Assembly (NCBI GenBank): GCA_036389395.1 | Contig: DASVPY010000066.1 | Span: forward strand, 16,418-80,417 | Direction of reading: 5' to 3' | From: QHXQ01 sp036389395 | GTDB taxonomy: Bacteria; Acidobacteriota; Blastocatellia; Pyrinomonadales; Pyrinomonadaceae | DNA: 64,000 bases | Shown: piece after piece, positions 62,611 to 64,000 of the stretch | Layout of the letters: each line of letters opens with the position of its first letter | Numbering within the stretch: the first letter of the stretch is position 1 | The notes under the pieces: generated by a model | Database searches by the model: none | The model's input: the letters and a program-made list of their open reading frames with translations, nothing else | Told to the model about the DNA's origin: nothing | Program-made: the position numbers and the translations under genes

Positions 62611-64000
62611 ATGACCACAGAGAGCGACAGCGGCGCGCTGCGCAGTTGGCATCACGATAAGCCTCTGCGCGCGGGGCGCGCCACCACCGCCGCCTCCACG
62701 CCCGAAGTCTTCGCGCGCCTGCGCGAGCTGGTCGGCGCGGAGCACGTCCTCATAGACCCCGACAAGGTCGAGCCGTACGCGCAGGACGCGGTCAAGGAAA
62801 AGTTCCCGCCCGAAGCGGTCGTGCTGCCCGAAACGGCCGAGCAGATCGCGTTAATCTTAAAGTTGGCGAACGAGCGCCGCTTCCCCGTCACCGCGCGCGG
62901 CGGCGGCGTCGGCTACACCGGCGGCGCTGTGCCCTTGGACGGCGGCATCGTCATCGGCACGGATCGCATGAACCGCATCCGCGAGGTCAACGTCGCAGAC
63001 CTCTACGCCGTGACCGAGCCGGGCGTCACCACCTACGCCTTGCAGCAGGCGGTCGAGGCGCACGGCCTCTTCTACCCGCCCGACCCCGCGTCCTACAAGA
63101 ACTCTTTCATCGGCGGCAACATCGCGGAGAACGCGGGCGGCATACGCTCCGCCAAGTACGGCGTGACGAAGCACTACGTGCTCGGTCTCGAAGTCGTCAC
63201 GCCCACGGGCGACATCATCCGCACGGGCGGGCGCACGAGCAAGAACGTCGTCGGCTTCGACCTGACCGGTCTCATCTGCGGCTCCGAAGGGATGCTCGGC
63301 ATCATCACAGAGGCGACGCTCAGGCTGCTGCCGCTGCCCGAAGCCACGCGCACCGTGCGCGCCACCTTCAAGACGATGACCGAGGCCTGCGCCTGCGTCC
63401 CGCGCTTCAACCGCGCGCGCGTCGTGCCCGTGGCGATTGAGGTGTTGGATCGCAACGCCATCCGCGCCGTCGAGTCGGAGTACGCCTTCGGCTTGGACGC
63501 GGACGCGGGCGCGCTGCTGCTCGTGTCGGTGGACGGCGCGACGGCCGAGGTCGAGGCGGCGGCGCGCGTGGTCGAAGAGGTCTTGCGCGCGGGCGGCGGC
63601 TACGACGTGCTGCGCGCCGAGACGCGCGCCGAAGAGGAGAAACTTTGGGACGTGCGCCGCGCGCTCTCGCCCGCGATCAAGAAGTTCGGCACGATGAAGT
63701 TCAACGAGGATGTGGTCGTGCCGCGCTCGCGCGTGCCCGAGTTGATCGCGCGCGTCGAAGAGATCGGCCGCCGCTTCGACACGTTCGTCGTCAACTTCGG
63801 CCACGCGGGCGACGGCAACATCCATGTCAACTTCATGTGCGACCGCGACGACCCGGAAGCGATGCGGCGCGCGCGCGCGGCCGTGCGCGACACCTTCGCC
63901 TGCTCCGTCGAACTCGGCGGCACGATCAGCGGCGAGCACGGCATCGGCTACGTCAAAGCTCCCTATCTCGACATGGCGCTCGGCGCGGCGACGATAGATG
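62611..64000 (+). CDS. GlcD-like FAD-linked oxidase (partial, runs off the window)
   Basis: MTTESDSGALRSWHHDKPLR opens the protein; the frame is open to the end of the window (at least 463 residues). FAD-binding PCMH domain: VVLPETAEQIALILKLANE, VTARGGGVGYTGGAVPLDGG, SYKNSFIGGNIAENAGGIRS and GRTSKNVVGFDLTGLICGSEG. The C-terminal FAD-oxidase region has FGTMKFNEDVVVPRS and VNFGHAGDGNIHVN. This is the glycolate oxidase GlcD/D-lactate dehydrogenase family; the true substrate is probably a 2-hydroxy acid. A glcE/glcF partner could follow beyond the edge. Confidence 0.88.
   Translation, partial: MTTESDSGALRSWHHDKPLRAGRATTAASTPEVFARLRELVGAEHVLIDPDKVEPYAQDAVKEKFPPEAVVLPETAEQIALILKLANERRFPVTARGGGVGYTGGAVPLDGGIVIGTDRMNRIREVNVADLYAVTEPGVTTYALQQAVEAHGLFYPPDPASYKNSFIGGNIAENAGGIRSAKYGVTKHYVLGLEVVTPTGDIIRTGGRTSKNVVGFDLTGLICGSEGMLGIITEATLRLLPLPEATRTVRATFKTMTEACACVPRFNRARVVPVAIEVLDRNAIRAVESEYAFGLDADAGALLLVSVDGATAEVEAAARVVEEVLRAGGGYDVLRAETRAEEEKLWDVRRALSPAIKKFGTMKFNEDVVVPRSRVPELIARVEEIGRRFDTFVVNFGHAGDGNIHVNFMCDRDDPEAMRRARAAVRDTFACSVELGGTISGEHGIGYVKAPYLDMALGAATID

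Overview
The window is a very GC-rich bacterial chromosome segment (about 70% by eye) with dense genes in short operons on both strands. The gene content points to Acidobacteriota, probably a Blastocatellia or Pyrinomonadaceae-like soil lineage. Markers are a huge Oar-like TonB-dependent receptor with a carboxypeptidase-regulatory domain, a winged-helix/TolB-propeller fusion, many secreted Ala/Pro-rich proteins, PilN/PilO/PilT type IV pilus genes and a VIT/vWA protein. This placement is inference from gene families; there is no rRNA or tRNA in the window to confirm it.

Layout. 1-9.7 kb, mostly minus strand: a PRC-barrel protein cut by the window edge, an S41 protease/TonB-domain/HD-hydrolase operon, the large TonB receptor and ribA. 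9.9-17.2 kb, plus strand: an FHA-GGDEF cyclase, three related secreted proteins, a PilN-PilO-PilP-like-pseudopilin operon and a 37-residue Lys/Gly protein behind a consensus promoter. 17.4-25.8 kb: trmL, typA, a nucleotidyltransferase pair, a thioredoxin-like protein, a glycosyltransferase with a tiny coupled gene, and an S9 peptidase.

25.8-30.1 kb is an accessory segment: RlpA-like and NTF2-like genes, decayed DNA with an S9 peptidase remnant, and an AT-rich cupin gene flanked by integron attC-like sites with no integrase. 30-43 kb: an unknown DUF-like gene, a DJ-1/PfpI lipoprotein, a TolB-like propeller, a LytS/LytR pair, a winged-helix propeller regulator divergent from a small secreted protein across helically phased repeats, a VapBC-type module with a phased operator, a response regulator, a glycosyltransferase, a sterol desaturase and a HEAGH protein. 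43-58 kb: deacetylase, vWA protein, EfpL-type EF-P, Ser/Thr kinase, thiE, pilT, a cation diffusion facilitator, a LarA-like protein, the VIT/vWA protein, a methyltransferase and a metallothionein-like peptide.

58.4-62.1 kb, minus strand, is the most exciting locus. A TIR-WD40-Roco (Roc/COR)-zinc ribbon protein is followed by a DUF4365 nuclease-like domain and a Dam-type adenine methylase, all in one direction. The reading frame breaks at three places, so it is either a decaying or a mis-assembled defence-like system. The window ends inside a GlcD-like FAD oxidase.

Throughout, gene ends are marked by intergenic hairpins built from short tandem units such as GAGTCAG, GAGGGAT, TTCAAAG, CACAGAG and TTAGCCG. 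I saw no CRISPR array, insertion sequence, phage gene, tRNA or rRNA.
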